DNA from: Ignavibacteria bacterium UBA5771
GTDB lineage: Bacteria; Bacteroidota; Ignavibacteria; Kapaibacteriales; UBA2268
Direction of reading: 5' to 3'
NCBI GenBank assembly: GCA_002418685.1
Contig: DIEP01000127.1
Location: 1 to 12,493, forward strand
DNA length: 12,493 nucleotides
In this document: piece by piece, positions 1 to 7,098 of the stretch
Numbering within the stretch: position 1 is the stretch's first letter
How the letters are laid out: every line of letters starts with the position of its first letter
The notes under the pieces: model-generated
Databases searched by the model: none
What the model was told of the DNA's origin: nothing
Seen by the model: only the letters and a program-made list of their open reading frames with translations
Program-made: the position numbers and the translations under genes

Positions 1-887
1 GGAATCAATTAGGCGATATTGCAAATGATGCAATTCTCAAAGGCGATAGCTTATTTGTGCTTGTTTCCACTTCGAAAGTTCTTTATTTGATAGATGCAAA
101 AACGGGTAAAATTATAAGATACTATGCATTTGAGGGATTCAGATATCCTCGGCGCATGGTCATTGCTAATGATTCGCTATTATATTTTTCGGACGCTTAT
201 GATAATTCAATAAACGAATTCAATATAAATCGATGGGAAGTTACAAATAAAGTCAGTGTCGGTCCTCAACCCGAAGGATTGTTTTATTTTCAAAATAAAA
301 TTTATGTTGTTAATTCTGGATGGGGCGATATAAATAAAAATAATCCCGATGCAGGAACTTTGTGGATTATTAATACAATCACAAAAAATATTGAAAATAA
401 AATAATTGTCGGACCCAATCCTGTGGAGATAATTCTTGACAGCTTAAATAATCGATATTTCATTACATATTATAATTATCCATCAGCACAAGATTCATTG
501 GGTGGGACTATCGAATTCGATTTGCAATCAAATAAAGAAGTAATTCACTGGCGAGGAAATTTTAATAATATTACGCTCGATTATTCAGCGAAATCGCTAT
601 TTGCAATATATAATAATTCACCAAAATTAAAAAATAATGGAGATGGCGGAGTTGCAATCATCAATTTAGTAGATAATTCTATGAAATTAATAATTAAAAA
701 TCCTCTGCCCAATAATATTTGGTATTCTTTAAGTTTCGATAAGTTGAGAAATTATATTTGGGTTGGTAATGCAAAAAATTTTCAAGTAAATGGAGAGGTC
801 TTAATCTTTGATCTGAGCAATCCTGATAATGCTATAAAATCATTTCAAACGGGAGTAAATCCAAACAGAATTCTTTTTTATAATTAA
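1..887 (+). CDS. YVTN/YncE-like beta-propeller protein, 5'-truncated by the window edge
   Basis: The frame is already open from base 3 and reads through to TAA at 885-887, giving about 294 visible residues. A GTG at 57 sits mid-blade and is not the real start; the residues before it (NQLGDIANDAILKGDSLFV) continue the same repeat. The sequence shows repeated blade units with beta-strand patterns such as KIYVVNSGW, the recurring turn VGPQPEG / VGPNPVE / GVNPNR, and segments like SKVLYLIDAKTGKI. This is typical of YVTN/YncE-type propellers, which in Bacteroidota are usually exported and often lipoproteins. Any signal peptide lies outside the window. The C-terminus ends in the last blade (RILFYN) with no T9SS sorting domain. 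The substrate or partner is unknown. The next gene starts 55 nt downstream after a probable promoter, so this is likely a separate transcription unit. Confidence 0.8.
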   Translation, partial: NQLGDIANDAILKGDSLFVLVSTSKVLYLIDAKTGKIIRYYAFEGFRYPRRMVIANDSLLYFSDAYDNSINEFNINRWEVTNKVSVGPQPEGLFYFQNKIYVVNSGWGDINKNNPDAGTLWIINTITKNIENKIIVGPNPVEIILDSLNNRYFITYYNYPSAQDSLGGTIEFDLQSNKEVIHWRGNFNNITLDYSAKSLFAIYNNSPKLKNNGDGGVAIINLVDNSMKLIIKNPLPNNIWYSLSFDKLRNYIWVGNAKNFQVNGEVLIFDLSNPDNAIKSFQTGVNPNRILFYN

Positions 888-906
888 ATAATTTAATCAA
901 GTTTCA

Positions 907-914
907 TAAATTTG
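907..914 (+). promoter_or_regulatory. Candidate Bacteroidota-type -7 promoter element for the sucD operon
   Basis: TAAATTTG matches the Bacteroidota primary sigma -7 consensus TAnnTTTG exactly and lies in the 55-nt gap between the propeller gene and sucD. Transcription would start near 921, leaving a leader of about 20 nt before the ATG at 943. No clear -33 TTG element is visible at the usual spacing, and AT-rich DNA gives chance matches, so this is only a candidate. Confidence 0.4.
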
Positions 915-942
915 TATTTTATAAAAAAATTTGGTTCAATCA

Positions 943-1956
943 ATGAGCATTCTTGTTAATAAAAATACTAAAGTTATTGTGCAAGGCATTACGGGATCTG
1001 AAGGTACGTTCCATACTTTGCAGATGCTTGAATATGGTACTAATGTAGTCGCCGGAGTAACTCCCGCAAAAGGTGGTAATAGTTATTCAGGTAATGATGA
1101 GAATAAGTTTATACGGCCTGTTCCTATTTTTAATAGCGTTAAAGAAGCCGTAAATGAGACTCAGGCAAATACAAGCATAATATTTGTGCCACCTGCATTT
1201 GCTGCAGACGCTATAATGGAATCAATCGAGGCAGAGATTGAATTGATAATTACAATTACCGAAGGAATCCCCACCCGCGATATGATTAAAGTCTTTGAAG
1301 CATTGAAATCTTCAAAATCGCGTATGATTGGTCCGAATTGCCCTGGCGTTATTACTCCCAATGAAGCCAAGGTTGGAATTATGCCTGGATTTATTCATAA
1401 AAAAGGCCATATTGGGGTTGTGTCGCGGAGTGGAACTTTGACTTATGAAGCCGTTAAGCAAATCTCAGATTTAAAAATGGGACAATCAACTGCCGTCGGA
1501 ATAGGTGGCGACCCAATAATTGGAAGTCAATTTATTGACATAATTAGGTTATTCAATGAGGATCCTCAAACTCACGCTATTATGATGATTGGTGAAATAG
1601 GAGGAAATGCAGAAGAAGTAGCAGCTGATTATGTGAAAAATTATGTTCATAAACCTGTGATAGGTTTTATTGCAGGACTTACAGCACCACCAGGCAGACG
1701 TATGGGACATGCAGGAGCAATCGTATCAGGAGGCAAAGGCACTGCAAAAGATAAAATCGAAGCATTGAGAAGTGCGGGGATTCATATTGTAGAAAATCCT
1801 GCTGAAATTGGAATAACTATCCACCGTGCCGTTAAAGAACAAAAGATTACAGAATTATCTCAAAACACCCCTACAAAAATCAAACGTAGATCCCACAGAG
1901 GGCGACCAATTGGTTCAAAAAATAAAGTTAAAAAACAGACAAATAATAAACAATAA
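943..1956 (+). CDS. sucD: Succinate-CoA ligase, alpha subunit, with a C-terminal AT-hook tail
   Basis: SucD is the CoA-binding, phosphohistidine-carrying subunit of succinyl-CoA synthetase, which interconverts succinyl-CoA and succinate with formation of ATP or GTP in the TCA cycle. I chose ATG 943 because it gives [15 protein letters not shown], matching the family N-terminus; a TTG at 931 would add only MVQS. Family motifs seen are [10 protein letters not shown] (15-24), ITEGIPT (105-111), [11 protein letters not shown] (129-139), [10 protein letters not shown] (161-170), GIGGDPI (186-192) and GHAGAI, with His256 as the phosphorylated histidine (E. coli His246, mature numbering). A roughly nine-residue insertion lies at 46-60 compared with E. 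coli. The enzyme normally ends near residue 300. Here about 37 more residues follow, rich in Lys/Arg and containing [10 protein letters not shown] (319-328), an AT-hook. The beta subunit sucC is not in the window. The 8-nt gap to ndk indicates an operon. The enzyme identity is very secure; the role of the tail is unknown. Confidence 0.96.
   Translation: MSILVNKNTKVIVQGITGSEGTFHTLQMLEYGTNVVAGVTPAKGGNSYSGNDENKFIRPVPIFNSVKEAVNETQANTSIIFVPPAFAADAIMESIEAEIELIITITEGIPTRDMIKVFEALKSSKSRMIGPNCPGVITPNEAKVGIMPGFIHKKGHIGVVSRSGTLTYEAVKQISDLKMGQSTAVGIGGDPIIGSQFIDIIRLFNEDPQTHAIMMIGEIGGNAEEVAADYVKNYVHKPVIGFIAGLTAPPGRRMGHAGAIVSGGKGTAKDKIEALRSAGIHIVENPAEIGITIHRAVKEQKITELSQNTPTKIKRRSHRGRPIGSKNKVKKQTNNKQ
1882..1938 (+). 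other. AT-hook-coding C-terminal extension of SucD
   Basis: These codons give residues 314-332 of SucD, beginning KRRSHRGRP and continuing [10 protein letters not shown]. The RGRP core (1897-1908) preceded by basic residues and followed by GSKNK is the classic AT-hook arrangement that binds the minor groove of AT-rich DNA in other proteins. DNA binding here is inferred from the motif only. Alternatives are a basic tail that contacts RNA or a protein partner, or a neutral extension. Confidence 0.6.
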
Positions 1957-1960
1957 AGGA
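1955..1960 (+). promoter_or_regulatory. Ribosome binding site of ndk
   Basis: AAAGGA overlaps the sucD stop codon and lies 4 nt before the ndk ATG at 1965. It is one of the few Shine-Dalgarno-like sequences in this window. Its position supports this start and re-initiation by ribosomes finishing sucD. Confidence 0.5.
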
Positions 1961-1964
1961 TTTT

Positions 1965-2387
1965 ATGAATAGTGTAACATTCGGTATGATCAAACCCGAT
2001 GCTGTAAAAAAAAATTATACGGGAAAGATAATTGACTTAATTTTGAATAATGGGTTCAAAATTAGAGCAATGAAATTACTTCGTTTAACTACATCCCAAG
2101 CAGAAAAATTTTATTTTATACATCATGAAAGACCTTTCTATAGGGAATTAGTCGAATATATTACAAGCGGACCCGTTGTTGCAATGGTTCTGGAAAAAGA
2201 TAATGCCGTTCAATCATATCGCAATTTACTTGGTGCGACTGATCCCAACGAAGCTGCAGAGGGTACTATTAGAAAATTATATGGCGAATCTAAAGCTATT
2301 AATGCTATTCACGGATCAGATTCAGATGAAAATGCTCAAATTGAAATTTCTTTTATGTTCAATCAATTAGAATATATTGATGGCTAA
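1965..2387 (+). CDS. ndk: Nucleoside diphosphate kinase
   Basis: Ndk transfers the gamma phosphate from ATP to other (d)NDPs through a phosphohistidine, balancing NTP pools in the cytosol. The protein is 140 residues, the normal family length. The N-terminal motif [10 protein letters not shown] (5-14) and the active-site segment NAIHGSDS are intact, with His116 as the catalytic histidine. Other family positions, including Arg87 and the NLLGATDP stretch (87-94), are also present. It starts 8 nt after sucD and overlaps the Nudix gene by 8 nt. Ndk is known to associate functionally with succinyl-CoA synthetase in some bacteria, so adjacency to sucD makes metabolic sense. An A9 run at 2006-2014 near the 5' end is a possible slippage site, but the frame is intact. 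Confidence 0.97.
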   Translation: MNSVTFGMIKPDAVKKNYTGKIIDLILNNGFKIRAMKLLRLTTSQAEKFYFIHHERPFYRELVEYITSGPVVAMVLEKDNAVQSYRNLLGATDPNEAAEGTIRKLYGESKAINAIHGSDSDENAQIEISFMFNQLEYIDG

Positions 2388-2919
2388 CCCTTTTGAAACA
2401 ATTTCTTCAGAAATTCTTTCAACAAACGATTATTGGGATTATCGACACAATTTATATGTTCTTCCAAATGGTAAAATTGGAGATTACTATTTCGTTGATT
2501 CACACTGTTCTGTCCATATAATTCCAATTATCGATGATGATCGTTTCATAATGATTAGGCAATTCAGATATTTAAATGAAAGGGAAAGTATTGAATTCCC
2601 AGGTGGAGGAATTAAACCAAGTCAATCCCCTATTTCTGCAGCATTATCAGAATTAACAGAAGAAACAGGGTTCGCAACTGATAATTTAAAACTAATTGGT
2701 GAATTTAATCCATGCGTAGGAATAACGAATGAAATTTGCTCTGTTTATATTGCAGAAAATCTATTCAAAAGCGAGATGAATAATGAAGCATCAGAAAAAA
2801 TTGAAATTCTTTTTCTTTCGTCAAGAGAAATAAATAAGATGATCCTATCAAATAAAATATGGAACGGAATGACAATTGCTTCTTGGTGTATGTATAATTT
2901 ATTAATTGATGCGAAATGA
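2380..2919 (+). CDS. Nudix hydrolase, probably of the ADP-ribose/NDP-sugar pyrophosphatase group
   Basis: Nudix enzymes hydrolyse nucleoside diphosphates linked to another moiety. ATG 2380 gives a 179-residue product; the preceding TTG at 2377 would add one residue and is not preferred. The segment [10 protein letters not shown] (57-66) followed by IEFPGGGI (71-78) resembles the ADP-ribose pyrophosphatase group. The Nudix box runs from Gly76 to Phe98 and ends SELTEETGF. The metal-binding acidic residues Glu91, Glu94 and Glu95 are kept. The first Glu of the consensus is Gln82 and the Arg of REUxEE is Ser90, so the box is atypical. The start codon lies inside the end of ndk (8-nt overlap) and the stop overlaps the next start as ATGA, indicating translational coupling. 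The substrate cannot be assigned from sequence; ADP-ribose or an NDP-sugar is a guess. Confidence 0.88.
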   Translation: MANPFETISSEILSTNDYWDYRHNLYVLPNGKIGDYYFVDSHCSVHIIPIIDDDRFIMIRQFRYLNERESIEFPGGGIKPSQSPISAALSELTEETGFATDNLKLIGEFNPCVGITNEICSVYIAENLFKSEMNNEASEKIEILFLSSREINKMILSNKIWNGMTIASWCMYNLLIDAK

Positions 2920-3914
2920 AATTAAAATTCTTTTTTTTTATCAATATTGTTGCTTTAGCAAGCATGAATTTTGCTTTTAGCCAACCGAATATGAAAGGAC
3001 AGGATGAAGATACGGACACATCGAAACAATATGCTAAATATATTGTCCGCCCAAAGTATCCTATAAATCTTGCTTTTCATTATATCCTTATTGATAACAC
3101 AAAATATGAGCAGGTTCTGAGCGATTCGACAAAGCGAGAATTCGAAAGAAATATGACCTATTATTTTACTTTCTATTCTCCGGGTAGTCCCGTTGATGGA
3201 TTTACTAAATTGAGAGTTTCTATTGACTCATTGGAATACTCTTTTAAGTCGGGGAATGATTCAGTTTATTATAATTCCCAACTGGATGATCAAGTCCCCC
3301 CATTCAATATTCCTGATTTTGACATTTCATCGGTTATTCTCGGAAAAGACTTTGAACTCCTTTATTCACCATACTGGGATTTTGGAAAAGTTCAAGGGGA
3401 TAATTTAATTGCAAAACGGAACTATATAAACGATCCAATTGAAGGGATTCCCGATCCAATTAGGAAATATCAGTGGAATTTTCAATTATCAGACGATAAT
3501 CTTGGTTTTACAGTCGACCTTTTAAAAAATTTAATCCCAACGCATTCAATTGATACTCATTTAGTTCGCAACATTCCGTTTAAATTTGCAGTGGAAGGTT
3601 TATCCTTTTACACTGATAGTGCAAAAGTTCAGCTCGTAACTGCAAATTCGAGCAAATATGTTTTAAGCGCCAGCTTCGATCATTTTATTCCTTTGCAAAA
3701 AGAATCAGTCATACCCGGTTTTCTTACTTTTGTAGATTTTGAAAAGGTAGATGGGACAGGTTCATACACTTTAAATCTTACTCCACAGGGAAGAGTCGAC
3801 GCTGGAGAATTGAATTTGGATCTCAATCTGCAATTTAAAGATCGGAATGAAATTATTCACGAGAAAATTCAAAAGCATTCCATTTGGCAATTAATCAAAA
3901 ATTATCGTATATAA
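2916..3914 (+). CDS. Exported beta-rich protein of unknown function
   Basis: I do not recognise a family with confidence. The 332-residue product starts with a clear signal peptide: basic MKLK, a hydrophobic core with four Phe in a row, and a probable cleavage after AFS (22|23). There is no Cys after the cleavage site, so it is not a lipoprotein, and there is no T9SS sorting domain. The mature part alternates polar and hydrophobic residues (for example FEKVDGTGSYTLNLTPQGRV, 275-294), as expected for a beta-sandwich or beta-barrel-like periplasmic protein. That C-terminal segment loosely recalls DUF6263/DUF3108-type exported proteins, but this is weak. The start overlaps the Nudix stop by 4 nt, and its own stop abuts the start of the outer-membrane gene with no gap. 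It is therefore likely made together with that protein and may be its periplasmic or surface partner. A T9 run (2931-2939) lies within the signal-peptide codons. Confidence 0.75.
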   Translation: MKLKFFFFINIVALASMNFAFSQPNMKGQDEDTDTSKQYAKYIVRPKYPINLAFHYILIDNTKYEQVLSDSTKREFERNMTYYFTFYSPGSPVDGFTKLRVSIDSLEYSFKSGNDSVYYNSQLDDQVPPFNIPDFDISSVILGKDFELLYSPYWDFGKVQGDNLIAKRNYINDPIEGIPDPIRKYQWNFQLSDDNLGFTVDLLKNLIPTHSIDTHLVRNIPFKFAVEGLSFYTDSAKVQLVTANSSKYVLSASFDHFIPLQKESVIPGFLTFVDFEKVDGTGSYTLNLTPQGRVDAGELNLDLNLQFKDRNEIIHEKIQKHSIWQLIKNYRI

Positions 3915-5159
3915 ATGAAAAAAACCGCATTACTATTCTTTTTGATGATTAACTCTTTATTTATTAATTATCAAAGCAGTTACTCTGAAGCAAATCCATT
4001 TACTGTTGAATTAGCACGCCAATTTAGTAGCGATATTTTCTATTCCAATGGAGTTCCCTTTCTTCAACCTGTCGTAAAAGTAGTAAATTTGACTTCTAAT
4101 ACGGGCTTTTTTTCGAGTGCTTATGTTCCTTCCGAAGTTAGCAAACCATATTTTCGATTTAGTATCGAAGGAATGGTTGGATTTGTTCCTGATAAATTCA
4201 AATCATATACTCCATCAATGCCAAATGAACAATATGATCCTAACTCAATTGGAAGATATGTATCATTCGGTCAAAATGGTCTTTCCATAGATACAGCAGG
4301 ACTGATTCATTACTTTTTTTTAAATCTAATGTATGATGGTATATATGGCGATCATAAGGGAATGATAACTATTCCGGAATCTTCACCGACAGCGCTTGGA
4401 AATCAAGTAACATATTTTGATATCAGACATTCTGCATTGGATTCGCTTGTTCGTTCTCATCCTCTTTATTCCACTCTTGAAGCATATGGTTTGCAAGACA
4501 CTGTTTTAAATGTTGTTAATAGTTTTCCCGAACGCTTTACTTTGCCATCAGGTGGAAATATCAATACATTAGTCGCAGGAGTGCCTCAGTTGATTATTGG
4601 TTCATATTGGGGAACAGAACTACTCTTGCGCTTTGTTCCAAAAGTTAATTTGGGTTCGACTATTGGTGATTTCTCATTTTGGGGTGTTGGATTGAAGCAT
4701 AGTCTTTCTCAATATTTCGATAGGATCCCTTTCGAATCAGCATTGCAAGTAGTATATCAAGGCACAAGTCTTGATAATACAGTCGGAGTGACAAATGCTA
4801 AATTAAAAGCTAACGCTGATATATTAAATATGAATTTGCATTTTTCCAGAGATATTCCTAAAATACTAACAGTATTTACAGGAGTTTCTTATGAATCAAT
4901 AAGTATTAAGAGTACATATACATATCTTTTACCTGTTGAAGTTCAATATCAATTAGGATTGCTTGATCCACCGAATACAGAACCAACGCCGGGTTTCCCT
5001 GGAGACCAAAACCCACAAGTTGCTAAAGTTAATGTTTCTGATAATCATTTTAAATTTAGTCTTGGAGTATCAAGAGTTTTTGGACCAATTTTGCTATCGG
5101 GCAGTTTGAACATTACAGATATGATATTACTCGGATTTTCATTAGGTTATAATTTTTAG
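3915..5159 (+). CDS. Probable outer-membrane beta-barrel protein (DUF6588-like)
   Basis: This 414-residue protein starts with a signal peptide (MKKTALLFFLMI core, cleavage probably near residues 24-26). The mature part has long stretches of alternating residues, and the chain ends in Phe (LGFSLGYNF), as many outer-membrane barrels do. The central segment GSYWGTELLLRFVPKVNLG (226-244), followed by GDFSFWGVGLKHSL (248-261), resembles the core of Bacteroidota DUF6588 proteins as I recall it: a statement that the model selects a given geometry, then a 'GxGxKHxxxQ' pattern. That family is predicted to be outer-membrane but has no established function. The gene begins on the base after the previous stop, so the two exported products are probably coupled. 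It is the last gene of the run, and no strong terminator hairpin was seen behind it. Confidence 0.72.
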   Translation: MKKTALLFFLMINSLFINYQSSYSEANPFTVELARQFSSDIFYSNGVPFLQPVVKVVNLTSNTGFFSSAYVPSEVSKPYFRFSIEGMVGFVPDKFKSYTPSMPNEQYDPNSIGRYVSFGQNGLSIDTAGLIHYFFLNLMYDGIYGDHKGMITIPESSPTALGNQVTYFDIRHSALDSLVRSHPLYSTLEAYGLQDTVLNVVNSFPERFTLPSGGNINTLVAGVPQLIIGSYWGTELLLRFVPKVNLGSTIGDFSFWGVGLKHSLSQYFDRIPFESALQVVYQGTSLDNTVGVTNAKLKANADILNMNLHFSRDIPKILTVFTGVSYESISIKSTYTYLLPVEVQYQLGLLDPPNTEPTPGFPGDQNPQVAKVNVSDNHFKFSLGVSRVFGPILLSGSLNITDMILLGFSLGYNF

Positions 5160-5231
5160 TCATTATATATTTACTGTTTTGCCTTATTGATTAGAATCAA
5201 AATGTCATATTATTCAATCAAAAGAATAATT

Positions 5232-5239
5232 TATATTTG
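5232..5239 (+). promoter_or_regulatory. Candidate -7 promoter element upstream of folD
   Basis: TATATTTG fits TAnnTTTG and lies in the 197-nt gap between the outer-membrane gene and folD. It would give a leader of about 110 nt. No convincing -33 TTG is visible. The rest of the gap is AT-rich without a recognisable riboswitch or strong terminator; a short 6-bp inverted repeat with a 2-nt spacer occurs at 5187-5200. Confidence 0.3.
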
Positions 5240-5356
5240 AAATTTATCATTCGATAACGGGAATAATTGAATTCGTTGAAAAATAAGAGATAATAAATCA
5301 GTAGGGTTGTCTAAAAATTGTTATTTTAGAAAATTTCATTATTATGAAAAAATATT

Positions 5357-6244
5357 ATGGATAATAAATTAATTGAAGGTAAAATAGTTGCTGAGTTTAT
5401 AAAAGAAGATTTGAAAGTAAAAACAGCAGCGTTGAAGAGAGATAAGAATATCACACCTTGTCTTGCAGTAATGCTCGTCGGAGATAATCCTGCATCTAAG
5501 GTTTATGTAAATGGCAAAATCAAGTTTAGCGAGGAACTTGGATATAAATCAATAGTTAAAGAACTCTCCTCATCAACTTCAGAAAACGAGGTTTTGCAGA
5601 TTATTAACGAATGGAATGAAGATCCCGAAATCAATGGAATCCTTGTGCAATTGCCACTTCCCCACCAAATTAACGAGACAAAGGTATTGCTAAAAATCAA
5701 ACCGAGCAAAGACGTAGATGGCTTCCATCCGGAGAATGTCGGTAGATTAGTTGCGGGACTTCCCGGATTTATTAGCTGCACTCCCGCGGGAATAATCGAA
5801 TTGATGAAGTTTTATAAAATCAACCCAAGTGGAATGAATGCCGTCATAATAGGGAGAAGCAATATCGTTGGCAAACCAATGCTAAATTTACTTTATCAGA
5901 AAAAGGAATTTGCAAATGCAACAGTTACAATTTGCCATACGGGAACGAAAGACCTTGAATACTATACTAAACATGCAGATTTACTGATTGCGGCAATTGG
6001 TTCCCCAAAATTTGTAAAGGGAGATTTTGTTAAAGAAGGTGTCATTGTTTTTGATGTAGGTGTGAATAGAATTGTTGATACAACAAAGAAATCGGGATAT
6101 AGGCTTGTTGGTGATGTGGATTTTGATGAAGTATATCCCAAAGCATCGATGATCACACCTGTTCCTGGTGGAGTAGGACCGCTAACCATTGCAATGCTGA
6201 TGACTAATACTTATAAGTCAGCAAATAATGAATATTTATATTAA
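5357..6244 (+). CDS. folD: Bifunctional methylenetetrahydrofolate dehydrogenase/methenyltetrahydrofolate cyclohydrolase
   Basis: FolD oxidises 5,10-methylene-THF to methenyl-THF with NAD(P)+ and hydrolyses that to 10-formyl-THF, feeding purine and formyl-Met synthesis in the cytosol. The protein has 295 residues, normal for the family. The catalytic residues fall at the E. coli positions: Tyr50 and Lys54 in SKVYVNGKIK, Gln98 in LVQLPLP, and Asp121 in KDVDGFHP. The dinucleotide-binding loop GRSNIVGKP is at 166-174 and the C-terminal signature PVPGGVGPLT is at 268-277. The leader before the ATG is A/T-rich with no clear Shine-Dalgarno sequence. It is followed by the pseudouridine synthase gene after 2 nt, so the two are probably cotranscribed. 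Confidence 0.97.
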   Translation: MDNKLIEGKIVAEFIKEDLKVKTAALKRDKNITPCLAVMLVGDNPASKVYVNGKIKFSEELGYKSIVKELSSSTSENEVLQIINEWNEDPEINGILVQLPLPHQINETKVLLKIKPSKDVDGFHPENVGRLVAGLPGFISCTPAGIIELMKFYKINPSGMNAVIIGRSNIVGKPMLNLLYQKKEFANATVTICHTGTKDLEYYTKHADLLIAAIGSPKFVKGDFVKEGVIVFDVGVNRIVDTTKKSGYRLVGDVDFDEVYPKASMITPVPGGVGPLTIAMLMTNTYKSANNEYLY

Positions 6245-6246
6245 AA

Positions 6247-6972
6247 ATGAAATCCAAACAACAGTTTAGAATTATATTCGAAGATGACTTCATAATTGTT
6301 CTCGAAAAAGATGCAGGAATTCTTACAATTCCTGATAGATATAATCATCAATTATCAAGTTTATCTCAGATTCTCCAAGAAATATATGGAGAGATTTTTA
6401 TTGTTCATCGATTAGATAAAGATACAAGTGGAATTATGCTCTTTGCAAAAGATGCTGACACACACAGGGATTTGAATATTGCTTTCGAGAATGATGAAGT
6501 TAAAAGAATTTATCATGTCGTAACACAAGGAGTTATTCCTCAAGATTATCTTGAAATTGATATTCCATTGATTCAAAGTCATCAAAAATCACATCTTACA
6601 ATACCTTCTGCAAATGGCAAAAGTTCATTAACTAGATTAAAAGTATTAAAAAGATATAGAAATGCAACTCTTGCAGAGTGCGAACTGGTCACAGGAAGGC
6701 ATCATCAAATCAGGGCTCATCTGCAAGCAATCGGTTATCCTTTGCTAGTCGATGAGCTTTATGGAAATAATTCATCGTTTCTAGTTTCTTCGATAAAGCG
6801 TAAATATAATTTAAAAAAATATACAGAAGAACTACCAATTATTTCCCGATTAACGATGCACTCATATTCTTTGGGATTCATTCATCCAAAAACTAATGAG
6901 CAGCTTTATTTCACTTCTGAATATCCGAAGGATTTTTCTGCTCTTTTGCAGATCCTTGAAAAATACGCATAA
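6247..6972 (+). CDS. RluA-family RNA pseudouridine synthase
   Basis: The enzyme isomerises uridine to pseudouridine in rRNA and/or tRNA. The product has 241 residues and starts directly with the catalytic domain, without an N-terminal S4 domain, like the shorter RluA/TruC-type members. Motif II HRLDKDTSG (54-62) contains the catalytic Asp57. The later motif GRHHQIRAHLQAIGYPL is present, with His in place of the more usual Thr in GRTHQIR. The region after DELYG is longer than minimal and moderately variable. Which RNA and which uridine it modifies cannot be told from sequence. It lies 2 nt behind folD, with which it probably forms an operon. Confidence 0.93.
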   Translation: MKSKQQFRIIFEDDFIIVLEKDAGILTIPDRYNHQLSSLSQILQEIYGEIFIVHRLDKDTSGIMLFAKDADTHRDLNIAFENDEVKRIYHVVTQGVIPQDYLEIDIPLIQSHQKSHLTIPSANGKSSLTRLKVLKRYRNATLAECELVTGRHHQIRAHLQAIGYPLLVDELYGNNSSFLVSSIKRKYNLKKYTEELPIISRLTMHSYSLGFIHPKTNEQLYFTSEYPKDFSALLQILEKYA

Positions 6973-6996
6973 CCAAATTCTTAACTCGGAATTTGT

Positions 6997-7004
6997 TAAT
7001 TTTG
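6997..7004 (+). promoter_or_regulatory. Candidate -7 promoter element for the BNR cargo gene
   Basis: TAATTTTG fits TAnnTTTG and lies 25 nt behind the rluA-type gene. It would give a leader of about 85-90 nt for the gene at 7099. No clear -33 element is visible. Confidence 0.3.
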
Positions 7005-7011
7005 CTATTTT

Positions 7012-7041
7012 TTAATTCAATTCAACCAATTTTTGAATTAA
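7012..7041 (+). repeat. AT-rich inverted repeat (possible stem-loop)
   Basis: TTAATTCAA (7012-7020) and TTGAATTAA (7033-7041) are perfect inverted repeats of 9 bp around a 12-nt loop. A second pairing (7019-7025 with 7033-7039) is also possible. No T-run follows, so it is not a classic terminator. It could be a weak terminator for the folD unit, an operator, or a leader structure of the next gene. Confidence 0.4.
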
Positions 7042-7098
7042 TACGTCTAATTAGTTGTTATCTGAAAATAAGTTTAAGAAAAAATATATAGGTAAATC

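Noticed and set aside
57..887. GTG at 57 as the start of the first gene
   Set aside because: The same frame is open back to base 3 and the upstream residues continue the propeller blade pattern, so the gene is cut by the window edge.
931..942. TTG at 931 as the sucD start
   Set aside because: The ATG at 943 gives the conserved [10 protein letters not shown] family N-terminus; the extra MVQS matches nothing.
1161..1370. Antisense reading frame within sucD
   Set aside because: It lies wholly within a strongly conserved gene and has no recognisable motif or start context.
2765..3019. Antisense frame across the Nudix/exported-protein junction
   Set aside because: It is the shadow of two real overlapping genes; the hydrophobic, Phe/Lys-rich composition comes from the AT-rich complement.
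5187..5200. TTGATT-AG-AATCAA inverted repeat behind the outer-membrane gene
   Set aside because: Six AT-rich base pairs with a 2-nt spacer and no T-run are too weak to call a terminator or operator.
5334..5349. TTTCAT-TATT-ATGAAA hairpin just before folD
   Set aside because: A 6-bp AT-rich stem is expected by chance in this composition, and no riboswitch features accompany it.
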